In this document: in pieces, positions 33,044 to 45,374 of the stretch | Layout: the number at the start of each line of letters is the position of its first letter | How positions within the stretch are numbered: the first letter of the stretch is position 1 | From: Erythroxylum novogranatense | Taxonomy: Eukaryota > Streptophyta > Magnoliopsida > Malpighiales > Erythroxylaceae | Length of the DNA stretch: 64,000 bases | Direction: 5' to 3' | Assembly: GCA_029891385.1 (NCBI GenBank) | Contig: CM057235.1 | Span: forward strand, 10,907,001 to 10,971,000 | Notes under the pieces: model-generated | The model's database searches: none | What the model saw: only the letters and a program-made list of their open reading frames with translations | Told to the model about the DNA's origin: nothing | Made by a program: the position numbers and the translations under genes

Positions 33044-34143
33044 ACGTCAATGTCGCCTTTGAGCTGGAGTTAGGAAGCTACCCCTCCATGGGTTTCCCAA
33101 AAATTCCTTGAACCCCCATTTTCATCCTTCTGTTCCCCCACCCCTTTACTCTCACTATTGTGTTCTCTTTTTTTTTTTCATAAAACCCATACCTCCAAAA
33201 CATAAAACCCTCGTTGTTGTCTAGTTTTCATTCTTTTTCCATTAGGTTTGTTTAGATACTACCTAATTACAACATCTTGCTCCTTGTTTCCCAGCGTCTG
33301 CACGCTAGATTTTGTCTTGGCATCCCTAGCATGTGTTGCATTTTACTTGCTTATTACTCCTAACACTGCTGCGTCATTTTATCTCTTGATTATCCACCTG
33401 CTACAACATTTTCTTCATGGAATGTTGTCATATTGTGCTTCATGCTTCCGGTCTACTTGTCTGTGTGTCTTGATTTTTTATCCCAGCAGCTACCATTTTC
33501 TTCTCACATTGGTGCCATTTTTCCACTGTTTATCATCCTTTAAATTCACGTTCTGGCATAACTTTCTTGGATTCTTCTTCTTTGTGTTTTCATTTTTCTT
33601 GTCTTCTAATTTTCTTCTCCTTGCTTCATAAAGACAAATGAGTATTATTCTTCAGAAAATGGCCCAAATATCATTCTTTCAACTCACTTTAGTTGCTTTA
33701 CTTATGAAATTGTGCCTAAAATCACATATGAGTCAAAGTGAGTATTTTAAGCAATTTTATATCATTAATTGCTAAGTGTTATGAAATAATTATACAATCA
33801 ATTAAGCATATGTCAATTTCCTCCATACTTTGCTTTTGGCCTTCCTCGAAGAAAACATTAAAATTAAGCTTACAGACGCAAAACATTGACTCATTTTTTC
33901 GTATATTCCAAAAATACATAATCATAAATAAAGATTGACAACTTTAAAAAATCATAGCAAGAACTTAACTTTCAAAGCTTCTATTGATCATCAATCAACA
34001 TTCAATAATTTTAAAAACTGAACAATCTAATGATAGACTTGGAAAATGTGTTTAAATAAGATATGTTCATGGGTACACTCAACAACATTCATGATTATGT
34101 CATTCCACAACTATTGCGTCCCATTCCTAAAGCCCACCCAAAG
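33044..34143. other. Unassigned stretch between A and solo LTR E
   Basis: AT-rich and pyrimidine-rich DNA with T runs near 33170. An open stretch at 33248-33631 encodes a Leu/Phe/Ser-rich hydrophobic 127-residue peptide that resembles no family I know. I see no gene, RNA or repeat structure that I can support. This may be the original host sequence into which A inserted. Confidence 0.4.
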
Positions 34144-34571
34144 TGTTGGGCCTCGTTCCCTGAGCCCAACTATCCGATTCAGAGTTAAAAAGCGTAAACG
34201 GGTTTCCTTGTAGGGTTATTACAACAAACCCTCATTTTCTTAGAATCAATTCTTTTGAATTCAAAACCAAAAAGATACCAATTTTTGTGGAAAGGTAGGA
34301 AAATGTGTTAGGAATCCAATTCTTTAAAAATCACTCAATTTGGAAGTCGGACGAAGAAGTTATGGCTAAAAGAATCCAGTATGTTTATTTCCTTACCCAA
34401 ACTGGACATGTCTTGGCCCGATCGCCATAACTTTTTCTACAAATATCGGATTGATTTCATTTTCAGATGATTGGAAAGAAGGTATCAAGATCTACAACTT
34501 ACATGAGACCTCGAAGCGAGATTCGGCCTTTAAATTGGTCAAAATTGTGATTTACTGTAGTTGACCCGAGG

Positions 34572-34718
34572 ATGTCCGTTAAACGGACATACACTAGCTG
34601 AAAATCCATTTTTCATCCGAGAACGTCCATGTCCGTTTAACGGACATACACTGGGTTGAGGGTCCTTTTTCACCCAAGGAGGTTCGTTAAACGTACCTAA
34701 TGTCCATTAAACGGACAT
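34572..34718. repeat. Cluster of 19-bp palindromes in E
   Basis: ATGTCCGTTAAACGGACAT at 34572-34590 is a 19-bp palindrome around a single central base. A near copy lies at 34629-34647 and a decayed one at 34700-34718, with GGTTCGTTAAACGTACC at 34681-34697. Located near the U5 end of the minus-strand LTR. Confidence 0.8.
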
Positions 34719-35495
34719 GGGTGACCAAAACTCCTTCCAAAGCCTCTCCAATGCTTCCAACATCCATTCTAACACCATATACACTTATAATCTCTCCAAA
34801 TTCAACCCTTCAAGTGTAATAAACACTTATCAAACATTCAATTACCAATTTGAATGCATTAAACTCCCAAATCGCAACTCAAATAACTCATAAAATACAC
34901 AAACTCTCAACATTCACCATAGCTGTAATGTTCATACCTCCCATACAGCATCATCACTTACAATACTCATATCTCTCAACTCTGATACCCAAATTTTACA
35001 AACTTTATACCGTTGATTACAACTTTCAAGAAGACCATTTTGTCTAATATGGCCTAAATAAACCTAGTTTTCTCCCATGAAGTCAACACACAATTTTCAC
35101 CCCGATGAAAACCTGAAATAGACATTGCACACAACAAGATAAATAAGCACATACACAAGGGAACTTCTCAATTTCTCAATTCATTTCCAAATCAAATGAA
35201 ATTTATACAAAGCTTTAATACATAGCTTTAATTACATATCGACATTTCATCAAAGTTTCAACACAAGTTACAAAATACATTTGATGCTTAATGTTCAATA
35301 TGCTACTAAAGCTATTCAAAAGTCTAACTAATAACTTAGTACAAAAATTAACTCTCTCGAAATTATCCAATTGCCTTGCAAGGATTCACTGATCTTCTCG
35401 ATCTGCACCTGAGGAGTGGGAAAATATTGGGTTGAGCTACACAGCTCAGTGGCTAAGATATTTATAGGCAGTGGCGTTGAGCCACACAATCAACC

Positions 35496-35521
35496 ATATA
35501 TATATATATATATATATATAC
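35496..35521. repeat. (TA)n microsatellite
   Basis: About 13 TA units inside predicted intron 2 side sequence of the E LTR. Confidence 0.9.
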
Positions 35522-36094
35522 ATTCATATAAGCATACATATCGTAATGAAAGTTCAGCATTTACAATTCAATTCACATTCCACAATTCAAAACATCACCA
35601 CATGTGACATATTGGATGAAATTTCATTTCAAAGCACAACACTCAAATGTCAACATAACTTGGCACATTAAAATGTAAATGCACACCCAATTGGCTCGAG
35701 GGTTCTATGAAATAAAACGGCGAAACTGAAGTTTACACCGTAAATGAAACAAGTCCATTTTCGGATCTCGTGGGCCACAAACGGGTAGCCGGGAGAAGGC
35801 TTTATGTCGATGTGCACGTGGCCACGAAACGATTCCTCTCTCGCCCAAACACAATCAATTTTCATGCTCAAATCAATCATTCACAATTTCACATTCTCAT
35901 ACTTTTCTTCTTTCATTTAATCAAAATGCCATAACGCAAGGCATAGCACAATCATGCTCACAATTCAATTCTTATCAAATGTCATACATTTTGAAGCAAT
36001 TTCACAACACAACATTTCAAAGCAAGCCATTTAGCCCACAATACACAACAATGCAATTTACTTATTACACAATAACTATAAATAAATTACCCAC

Positions 36095-36163
36095 CTTATA
36101 ACTCTTGAAATCCAAATTCAATAGTGTCCTTCCTCTTGCTCTTGGGTAGGTTATCCTTGATTC
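36095..36163 (-). other. Predicted LTR mini-exon in E (69 nt)
   Basis: Minus strand: acceptor GTTAAG (36164) and donor ATAAG|GTGGGT (intron from 36094). Intron 2 is 35409-36094 (686 nt). The upstream donor was not located. Confidence 0.45.
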
Positions 36164-36893
36164 CTTAACACAACCAACATTCTCATTTAATTCCAATTTA
36201 AATTGTAAATTCTCCAAATTTTCATAATCTCAACAAAATGAAATTAACCCTAATCAAGCTCCAATTGAACCTACCCATAATTCATATAGGTTAGAAAACT
36301 CAACACCTAACTTAGAAACCCAAAAACCTAATGGATCTATCCATCTTCTTCTTCCTCCAAACATTCCTAACACAAACCCCTTTCTCTCTCTACAACTTCT
36401 CATTCACAAAACCCCAACCTATTTCTTTACTAAAGCATGAAGAAGATGATGAACTTATCTTGAAAGCCTTGATTTCTTCTTTTTTCCATGATTTTCCTCC
36501 CTTTTTCTCCTAGCTTTTTCGATTTTTCTTCTCTTTTCTTCTCTCCCTCACGTTTTCTCTCTTCCTCTCTATGGCTTCCACGACACTCTTCTTCTCTTCT
36601 TCAAATTTAAGACACCACTTAATCCTTTTCTTCCCATTTTGCCCCCCACTAACATGGCCTTTCCCAATTTGACCTTATTTGTCTTATATGGCTCTACTCT
36701 TCCATTTAACAAGCCTGCTACTACTTAATCTAACTTAATCCTAACCCTTCATTCTAATTTCAATTTCTAATCCTTCCCTCAAATTTCTAATTAATGGCCA
36801 AATTCTAAAATAAAAAAAAAATTTAGCCAACATACAAAAATAAATAACTATTTAAAAAATTTGTAAGAAATTCAGAAAATTCAAGATCCAACA

Positions 36894-38160
36894 ACAACTT
36901 TACATATTATTTCATTTCTCCACCACCAAAGTTCAAATGCAAATTGTAATGTGGGTAAAGGTAAGGTGAGATGTATTTGGGTAAAGTAGCATAAAAGTCA
37001 TTAAAGCTAGTGAAACAAAAGTAACACTCAATATATTATCAAGTGCATAAGTTAACATTCATACAAAACTGGGTATTGTCAACTATGATGAATGGAACAA
37101 TTATATTTCACAACTCAATTTAGCTCTTATACACAAACCACATGAAACATATACCAACGTGCAGGGATCACTCATGCAATTGATGACAATCCATTGAAAC
37201 TACAAAGAGTGAATATTCATTACAACTTTAGGAGGAAAGACTAATTATGAATAACTTTGCAAACCATATATGCACTTCCTCCTAGATACTTTTATTTAAA
37301 TGTACACATTTTTTCTTTTTTTTTTTTCTTTTTATTTGTTTTATATAAACATCAAAAGAAACTACATCAACATGGGAATTTCAATGATAAGACTTAAAAT
37401 AACATCCCAATCATTATAACTAACCCACACGTATATATACCCCCACACTTAGAATTTTGTACATTCGCAAACTAAGAATTTTGTACATTCACAAACTAAA
37501 CAATCATAAATGCTCCACTAGCTTTATGGCGTAGGTAGGATATTTGGTTAAGTTTAAAGCATATTATATGATTTATACAAAAAGAAAGGCATAAAGCTTA
37601 AAGGGGTTTAATCATATAATGGGTAGGCTATTTAGCTAATGTAGCTTGGAAAACCAAAGAATGCCTAATCATTTTCATGTTAATGCATGTAATAAGAATG
37701 TGGTCTCAAATAGAAAATCAAGACAAAGTTAGGATGTACATGTCATGAAGGTCACACATAAACAAATACAATGAGATTGATATGGATGCGTTGGTCTAAT
37801 TAGGTTGTAAATCTCACTGGGTTTGTCTACCACTAGTCACTAATCTTCTAAAGATATTGCATATCAACCAATCATAAAAGTAAAAGCACATGCTCAAGTT
37901 TCCATGAAATTTTCTAGTCAATTCATTCTCTAATCATAACTTTATAGTCTTATAAGGAATAGAAAATGAGAAAATGTTTGTTTTGTTTGTTTTATTCTTT
38001 CTTTTATTTTGATTGAAAACTTAAAAACAAGTAGGAAACAAAAAACTAAAAACATAAATGCATATAAAAACTAAATGCAAAATTTTAAAGAAAAGAAATT
38101 TACTTCCCTTGGGTTGCCTCCTAAGAAGTGCCTTTGTTTTAGTTTGACTCCACACTTCCC
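36894..38160. other. AT-rich stretch without identifiable genes
   Basis: Contains T-rich runs (37307-37335) and no open frame worth reporting. The last 60 bases (TTGGGTTGCCTCCTAAGAAG) resemble a word common near degenerate gypsy gag regions, in keeping with the relic that follows. Confidence 0.4.
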
Positions 38161-38960
38161 TCACTTGATATAATTTTGATCTTCAGGTGTTACAGTTTGA
38201 GCCATTTCCACGTGAAGTAGTTCAATATAGGGTCGTGGTTGATAGTCTGTCATATTCAGCACATGCCCTATCTTTAAAGTCTGAATCTTTATTGAGTCCA
38301 TGCTTTTGGTAAATATCTCAAATGACTCTTCACCTTGTTCATTCTCTTTCAATTTCTCTGAACTATTAGGTAAAAGTAAAGAGTTAGTTTTAATAACAAA
38401 TTGAAACTCAGTATTTACCTTCGCGCTAAAAGATATATCTGTTTTTGCTTCAAGATCCTTCTCCACTTCTTCAGCACAAGCAGTCACTTGAGTAGTACAC
38501 TTAAGATTCTCAAGTTCCTCATCACTTTGTAAGGTTTCCGCACTAATGTCTATTAGGTATACCTCAAGTTGATATGGTTGCTTCTCTTCTAGTTGTGATT
38601 CTAGGTAGTCGATCGTTATTGCCATGTCACCCATTTGGCTTGCCAGGTTGTGGAGTCTAAATGTTGTATCCTGTCGAGTTATTATATACCTTGTTGAAGC
38701 TGCTATTGTATATCTTGTTGGAACTATTGTTGTACATCCTGGTGGAATTGTAAAGTATTAGCAATCATAACATTAATCATCTTCCATAGGTGTACCTAAA
38801 TAGTGATAAGAAACTTTTGGCTTATACAAGAATTGTTGTGTGTCCTACAAGCTATCGTGGAAGTAACTTTATTGATTATCCCATCCATAACTAAAGTTAG
38901 GTTGATTAGTCCAAACTTGGTTATAGGATTGAGAGTAAAGGTTAAAGAAAAAATTACTTC
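38161..38960 (-). pseudogene. Relic of non-chromovirus gypsy gag (Athila/Tat-like)
   Basis: A minus-strand open stretch of 157 codons (38634-38161) begins MGDMAITIDYLESQ and continues in acidic, low-complexity sequence. Upstream, in broken frame to about 38960, words such as YNQVWTNQPNFSYGW occur, like the NPGWRNHPNFSW block of gag in Athila/Tat elements, followed by LASQMGDMA, like the ETQ.GQLA block. No enzyme domain is present. Identity rests on short motifs recalled for the family, so lineage is tentative. Confidence 0.5.
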
Positions 38961-39110
38961 CATTCATACTTTTTAATTTTTTAAATTTTTAAATCACAAA
39001 CACGAAATGGAAAATTAAACGATTAAGAAATGACTGAAAAGAAACCAATTACAAATAAATATATACAAAATACCAATTAAAATCATAAATAAAAACTAAA
39101 ACATCACACT

Positions 39111-39127
39111 CCCTGGCAATAACGCCA
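39111..39127 (-). promoter_or_regulatory. Primer-binding-site-like sequence (tRNA-Asp type), relic 1
   Basis: The minus strand reads TGGCGTTATTGCCAGGG, matching 13 of 17 positions of the tRNA-Asp primer site TGGCGCCGTTGCCGGGG used by Athila/Tat-type elements. It lies upstream, in minus sense, of the gag relic at 38161-38960. Confidence 0.55.
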
Positions 39128-39282
39128 AAATTGACAGCTCGTCGTAATGTTAGTAGCATTACAAATTAGGAAAATCAATTAATCAAGGCAATAAACATAA
39201 ACGATGCATCACTTAATCTAAGTTATGTTATCCCTAATGATTATGATCATTAGTCACTGCAAATGAATTTCAAATATAACAA

Positions 39283-39501
39283 TTACAGATTATATCGAAA
39301 TTCTAGCAGTGAGTTTATAAGTAAACAATCCAATGAGTGCATTAGGCCTAACCACATCTGCATTGTCACTTGTAACATCTGCAACAAAGCTGGTTTGATC
39401 TCGAAATTGTTCATTGTCACAGTAGGTCTTGTCATACTTTGTTGATTTGGCCAAAATCTAGGCCTAACCACATCCATTAATGTTCTTTGTTCCTCTGCCA
39501 T
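39283..39501 (-). pseudogene. Relic of gypsy gag N-terminus (Athila/Tat-like)
   Basis: 72 codons from ATG at 39501 starting MAEEQRTLMDVVRPRF and containing NNFEIKPALLQMLQ, which resembles the NNFELKPALI block near the gag start of non-chromovirus gypsy elements. Truncated after about 50 residues of similarity. A primer-site-like sequence lies 200 bases upstream in minus sense, as expected for a gag start. Confidence 0.6.
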
Positions 39502-39702
39502 GATATTCTATGGTAGTACAACTTCATTCACATGTGTGTCTTCAGCAGCTTGGCGTAAAGCTATTTCCAAATGAGAAACTTCGTTGTGAAATTCAACCAA
39601 AGGCTTCGTTGAATTTTTTGTTTTTCTCCCAGACATACACCTATAAAGAAATGAAATACTTAAATCAAACTGTAATTAAACTAAAAATGATGTTAGATAG
39701 AT

Positions 39703-39719
39703 CCCCAACAACGACGCTA
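39703..39719 (-). promoter_or_regulatory. Primer-binding-site-like sequence (tRNA-Asp type), relic 2
   Basis: The minus strand reads TAGCGTCGTTGTTGGGG, 13 of 17 matches to the tRNA-Asp site. It sits just inside the presumed LTR edge at about 39727 and just upstream of the gag start at 39501. Confidence 0.6.
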
Positions 39720-39726
39720 AAAACTT

Positions 39727-40944
39727 GATGAGTTATAAAATAAAATGCACTCGGACCTCGACTATAAGGGTATGGGTTATTGTAGTACAGTTATTATTCT
39801 CATGAAGATTTATACTAAGCACCAATCAATTCTTTCTAGATTGTTTAAATTAATAATAAGAATATTTAGAAATTAAAAGAGATAAAAATAAATCAAATAC
39901 ATTTAAACTTTCAGGATAAAACTAAATATTTAAGAAGAGGAATTGCTTTCATGAATTCACAAGATTAAAGTTCCAAAAATTGTTATCAACTCCTGTTAAA
40001 GTAAATCTGAATTATATTATTCTGCTACCACAAGTTTCTTTAGAAGTAATTCTTCTCTCTCAAGGTTGAATTACCTACTCTGTTTTATTATAATGCAAAT
40101 TTCTCAATTCAGATATAAATAAAATAGAGATGAACTGCATAAGTTTTGAGGAATAAAATTTAGACACTATTCTCTTAGCATGTAAGTTGTGTTTGTATGA
40201 TTTTAAAAAAGAACTCAACTCTCATTAAGGTCAAATAAGAACTATTCATAAGAATAGCAAACCATACATAACAGAAGTTTAGAAAACAAGATTCCCCCTA
40301 GAGGGTGAAACAACCTTTGAAATAAGGAAACTAGAAAACACACATCATAAGAAAATTGAAAATAAACTGAAAAATGAAAACAAATGTTCTTATGCCCTAG
40401 ATTACAAGCTTCACAGAGCTCCTATTTCCTCTTCCTCGTTCTTCCTTTTCTTTTTTCCTTTGTGCCTTTCTTCCTCTCTCTTTTATACTTCCTGGAATTC
40501 ATTAATTTCCTCATGACTCTCTAACTCCAATGGATCATAATAGCTCCTCCCCACATTCTTACATGTTGTAGACTTCTTCTAACCGTCCACCATTCGTTTA
40601 AAAACTTAATGAAATGACATAAATACCCTTGAATTTACGAAGTGCGGTCGCACCATGACCCTTGCGATTGCACCAGTGTGATGTTGTTCTTCCTTAAATC
40701 CATAGCTTCAGTCGCGCTCGCACCATTATTCTTCACGATTGCACCAGACACCTCTTTCCTTATTTCTTTCACCAACTTTTCTCATCTTGCTCCCTTGTCC
40801 CTTCACACTTAACAAAACATCAAAATTGCCTAAAAATTAAACTAAACTACTAAACCAAGAACTAAAAGTACCAAAAACGTATCTAAAAACATTAACATTC
40901 AACAAGTAAATAAACTCATGTCACTAGATTTTGGGGCAATCTAT
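39727..40944 (-). repeat. Probable LTR of the Athila/Tat-like relic
   Basis: It begins next to the primer site with AAACTTGATGAGTTATAAAA and has no coding potential. The far edge is not defined; integrase sequence of F starts at about 40945. It contains two near repeats with GCGNTCGCACCAT and CGATTGCACCAG at 40640-40760. Assigned from position more than from sequence. Confidence 0.4.
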
Positions 40945-41786
40945 AGACAACATTAGGTAGAAAGTTAAAATTTAGTATAGCATTTCATCCTCAGATAGAC
41001 GGATAGGGTGAGGGTACTATTTAAACTGTTAAGGATATGCTTAAGGCTTATGTTTTGGAGTTTCAAGCAGCATGAGATGAGTATGTAGCTCTCACTGAAT
41101 TTGCATACATTAATCATTATCATAGCAGTATTGGTATGGCTCCATATGATTCGTTATATGGTAGAAAGTGTCGAACACCTTTGTATTGGGATGAAGAAGG
41201 CATAAGGATTGTTGAAGGCCCAAAGTTGATTTAAGATACCATTGACAAGGTAAAATTGATCCACAATAGGATTAAGGCGACTCAAGATAGGCAAAAGAGT
41301 TATATAGATCAGAACTAGAGAGATATGGAGTACCAAGTAGGAGATAAGGTATTTTTTAGAGTGTCACCTTAGGGAGGAGTGCTAAGGTTCAGTAAAAAGA
41401 GAAAGTTAAGTCCTAGATATATCGGTCCTTACGAGATTAATGAGAGAGTAGGTCCATTGGTTTACAAATTAGCATTATCGCTATAAATGTCTTAGATTCA
41501 TAATGTATTTCATATTAGTATGCTCAAGAGATATCAATCAGACCTAACACATGTATTATCGTCACAGGAGATCGAGATTACAAATAATTTGAGTTATATA
41601 GAGGAATCGGTTAAAATAGTTAGATATCAAACTAAGCAATTAAGAAACCATGTAATTTCTTTGGCTAAAGTTCTTTGTAGAAATCATTTGAGAGAAGAAG
41701 CTATGTCGGAGACTGAGGAGAAAATGAGAAAACATTACCCCATCTATTTGATCAATCAAGTAAGAATTTTGAGGATGAAATTTCAA
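40945..41786 (+). pseudogene. Element F integrase core end, C-terminus and chromodomain
   Basis: The translation follows C closely: LGRKLKFSIAFHPQIDG, then a stop, then VKDMLKAYVLEFQAA, HYHSSIGMAPYDSLYGRK, CRTPLYWDEEGIRIVEGPK and SPRYIGPYEINERVGPLVYK. The open end 41520-41828 has HISMLKRYQSDLTHV, LSYIEESVKIVRYQTKQL and AKVLCRNHLREEAMSETEE, the chromodomain tail. At least six in-frame stops. The catalytic E lies in a GEGTI block where C has SERTI. Confidence 0.85.
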
Positions 41787-41787
41787 G

Positions 41788-41800
41788 AGGAGGGAAGAAT
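41788..41800 (+). promoter_or_regulatory. Element F polypurine tract
   Basis: AGGAGGGAAGAAT directly before TGTAATAG, a variant of the C and D tract. Confidence 0.75.
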
Positions 41801-43345
41801 TGTAATAGTCGATTTCCAAAACTACTGAGGTTCAGAGTGTTAGATTACTTAGTCACATGAATTAGATTATATTAGAATGAATTTGGTGTATTTAGGATAT
41901 AATTTTATGATCACATGCATAATATGAGCTTACAAACATGAATTTTGATTTAGAAAAAATTGCACCCAATTGACATGTTCCAGGGTATAAAAGTTTCAAA
42001 ATGATTATGATATGATTGTGCATTTCTATTGTCTTATATTTTGATTTACCAATAAAAAGAATTGATGGATTACAATTAGTAATTTGGAGTTAATTGCTAC
42101 AATTGGGAGACTGATGAATTAATATGTACATTTGGCCTAGGAAAAAATTTGAAGTAGCAAGAGAAGTTGACATGTGGAAATTTAGGATGACTAAGCTTAT
42201 AAAATGAGTGACATATGACAATAGACTTGAGTGACAAATGGCTTAGAATTGAGTGAAAATGGTAGAAAAACTAAGTGACATTTGACAGCCTAAAGAGTGG
42301 GCATGTAGTTGGTTTAGACATTTGACAAGTGTCCTTAAACTCATCTTGCACCTATACCATATGATATAGGCACTTCCAGAATCATCTTCATTGCATTCTA
42401 TTGTAACTCTCTCCTTCTTCTCCCTCTCACTGCTGAAACTCACTCCTCCCTCACATATTGATTTTTTGCTCTAAATTATGTCCATTACCACCTCAAAATA
42501 TTTGTCAATTTCTTCAGAAAGATAGCTGTATTATGTTGTCTTCTTCTTGTCTTTGTTGAAACTCATCCTACTCCCTCATTTTTCCTGAGATGATCTTGCA
42601 TGCCTATGAGGCAAAGTAGGCTTGATACATTGAGGTGACATTTGACCTAAACAAGTAAGTGAAGTACTGATCTATTGTGGCATATGTTAGTGGAAATTAT
42701 GATGACTGATTAAGGGTAGATTGAATGTGGTATTGGTGTTGAAATTGCGCTAGAAAATGATGAATGAAAGTGGTACTTTCTACTATGTTTTTAGATGCAT
42801 GACAATAGTAGTTTATGGGCTATTATATGGACGATTTAAGTTGGGATTTAAAGTATAATTGATGATGAATTCATACTAAAGATATATGTTATTGAAGTGT
42901 TTTAAAATCTGGAAAAATTAGGACTGCATGTATGATGGTATAAATTGAATGGTAATAAAACCAATGAGTAGATTTTTGCCAGATTTAATGTAATCAATAT
43001 AGAAGCTAGACTAGAATGAAATGAAGTATGTTAAAGGACATGAATTTTGGAAAAAGTCAACTAGTAGTGATTACTTTAAGTATGCGAAATTTATGCAGAA
43101 TTAAGGGAAGAAAGACAGTGCACGATCACGGCCCTTAGGGCATCATTGTGGCTTGTTTACTTGCTTTCTGTCACGATCTTAGCATGGTCCCCTATGACCG
43201 TAGGCCTAGTTCTAGAATGTTAATTTTATCCTTGTGTACATGTTGAACCAATTGAGGAAAAGTCACTCTAAATTAGTGTATTTGGACTTGATTAAGGCTT
43301 GGAATGACCCTAGATTGGTGCTTGATTAATTGGCTAAGACCACGT
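41801..43345 (+). repeat. Element F 3' LTR, left part
   Basis: Starts TGTAATAGTCGATTTCC after the polypurine tract. AT-rich, with a GTAAGT site at 42655 and no CGCGACG tract. Interrupted by the MITE at 43346; a short continuation to 53225 is likely. Confidence 0.7.
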
Positions 43346-43621
43346 TTTGAAAATCGGACCGAGCCGGCCGGTTTGACCAGTGACCGGTCGGCTATCCAGT
43401 CTGATTCACTCTTAAAAACTAGTTCTTAATTGAACCAGTAAGAATTGGTTAAAATCGGTCAATCCGGTTCGACCACTGTTCAATAATTTTTTTTTATTTT
43501 TTAGTTTATTTTTTATTTTTAATATTTTTAATATTATATATAATTAAATATAATTATTGTATAATTATGACGTCACACTAGTTTGACTGGTGGTTGAACC
43601 GATCAAACCTATGATCAGTAA
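43346..43621. mobile_element. MITE-like foldback element, left part
   Basis: The left terminal inverted repeat TTTGAAAATCGGACC (43346-43360) pairs with GGTCCGAGTTTCAAA at 53154-53168, with one mismatch in 15. The interior is rich in CCGGTT/AACCGG words and a T run. With D removed the element is about 310 bp and has no ORF, as expected for a MITE. The family and target duplication are not determined. Confidence 0.6.
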
Positions 43622-44639
43622 TGTAACATCCCATTATCGGAGTGACGGGTAGATTAGTAATTTGGATCGAGTTAGGATTTGGTACAGGCAAAGTGTTGCA
43701 TTGCACATGCATTACAGATTTGATAGTCATTGATAAATGATTATTATTTGCATAAGTATATATATATGTACATACATGTATGACAATTCCGACTTGATTG
43801 TGAAATTGGAAATTGGTTATAATTGGTCCGATGTGAATTGGCTTAATTGTGCAATTGGGAATTTATCAAAATTGTACATATGAGAATTGGTTTGTGAAAA
43901 TGGGATATTTAGTAAGTGTATAATTGGGTTTTGAATATGAAATTGGAATGAAATGGATTATAGAGAAATGGAAATTTGGAATTTGAGCATAGGAATTGGC
44001 ATTACTCAATTTTAGTGAATTTATGGAAATTTCTCTGGAAATTTTAGAGTAAGAGATCCGGACCGGAAAATTGGCTTAGTGACTGATTTATTTGATTCCG
44101 AGTCCGAGAATGAATGATAATTGATATGGAACAATTGGAATTATGATTTTGGGAGTATTGTTAATGGTTATTGCGAAATTGGGAGAAAATGGAATAGAAA
44201 TCGGTTTGTTAGACCACAAGAATTGGACATGAGTCAAATGATTATATATATATATATATATATAAGCTAAGAGAGAAGCTTAATTGTTCATTAAGCTCAT
44301 CGGCGTTAAATGGGTGAGAAAACTGGGATTTGGAGTTGCTTGAAGGATTCTTAACGGATTGAAGCTCGAATCAAGTAAGTTTCTATATGTTTATGAGTTA
44401 AAATCGTTTCATTTGATCATTGATTTGAGTGAAATTGTTTAGAGAATTTGAAAGCATCGACGATAGGGTTTGTGAGAGTTTGATTTGGGTGTTTGATGAA
44501 AAGGGTTTAAATGATGTTTTGAGGTTAGAAATAAGTTGGGTTTAAGGTTTAAAATGGATTGAGAGTGTTTAGAATGGATTTTGGTGGATTTATATCGGAG
44601 GATCCGAGAGATTTACGGGTTTGAGACGAGTTTACGGGT

Positions 44640-44890
44640 TACGCACGTCGCGACGATGTGAAGAACACGCCTTGGCGAGCCCCTTAAGCGTGCGCGTCGC
44701 GACGAATATAAATATATATAATTAAATGCCGCGACGAAGCGAGTATCGACCGCCTTACGCTACGACGGCGGAGTTGTCTTGCCGCGACGGCGAGCTTATC
44801 CGCACGTCATGACGATGACAATGACGTCGTCGCGACGAACAATGGATTATCGCCATGACGAAGGATGGGACGTCGCGACGAGGAGGAGTT
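44640..44890 (+). repeat. GC-rich CGCGACG tract in D 5' LTR
   Basis: Many CGTCGCGACGA-type words and decayed forms (GTCATGACGA). The paired tract at 51190-51395 differs by many indels, while the neighbouring LTR sequence is nearly identical. Confidence 0.75.
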
Positions 44891-45374
44891 TTTGAAAAAG
44901 TTAAATGGTTTAGTTATTTGGAAATTTGAGAATTTTGGGATTTAATTTGGATTGGTTATGGATCAAAATGGCATTTGAGAGAATAGGAATTTGCAATTTG
45001 GGAGAAATGAAATCAAGTGATTATGAGATGATTGTTACAAGTAATGAGTTTGAGGTTTAATTTCAAATGAATTGGTTCTTAAATGATTAATTGGAATTTG
45101 AAGACTAAGAATAGTGAATTGATAAGAATAGGAATTTAGAAATTGAATTTGATGATTATCGGAATTGAGTGGTAAGCGAATTGGAATGTGACCTTAGAGT
45201 AAGGAATTGAATTATGGCATTGAGAACTGTTCTGAATTAGAGTGAGAGTGATCATATTGAGAAATTCAGGAATATGATTGGGAATGTCATAACATGTATA
45301 GTATTTATCGAAATTGCTATTGATTATTGAATTTGGCATGATTGGTAATGTGTGATTTATTTGATTTGATATAG

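Larger units (their letters stand above)
34144..36893 (-). mobile_element. E: solo LTR of an A/B-related gypsy family
   Basis: About 2.75 kb between TGTTGGGCC (34144) and ATCCAACA (36893). In element sense it starts TGTTGGATC. It shares with A and B the hairpin GAGCTACACAGCTC near 35433-35446, acceptor CTCAG|GTGCAG at 35409, donor AAG|GTGGGT (intron from 36094), the mini-exon and an acceptor at 36164. No internal region adjoins either end. The flanking five bases (CAAAG and ACAAC) do not match, so the boundaries or the flanks have changed. Confidence 0.75.
40945..43345 (+). mobile_element. Element F: 3' fragment of a C-related gypsy element
   Basis: It starts abruptly in the integrase core and continues through the chromodomain end, the polypurine tract (41788-41800) and the 3' LTR from 41801 (TGTAATAGTCG). 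The LTR runs to the MITE at 43346 and probably resumes at 53169-53225. It has many more stops and substitutions than C, so it is older. A GTAAGT donor-like site at 42655 matches the first donor of C and D. Confidence 0.8.

Noticed and set aside
33248..33631. 127-codon hydrophobic open frame
   Set aside because: Composition follows the T/C-rich DNA; no signal, domain or conserved context; not supported as a gene.
36331..36513. 60-codon open frame MDLSIFFFLQ
   Set aside because: Lies antisense within LTR E in a pyrimidine-rich stretch; no support.
34139..36898. Target duplication around solo LTR E
   Set aside because: CAAAG and ACAAC do not match; no alternative edge gives a match.
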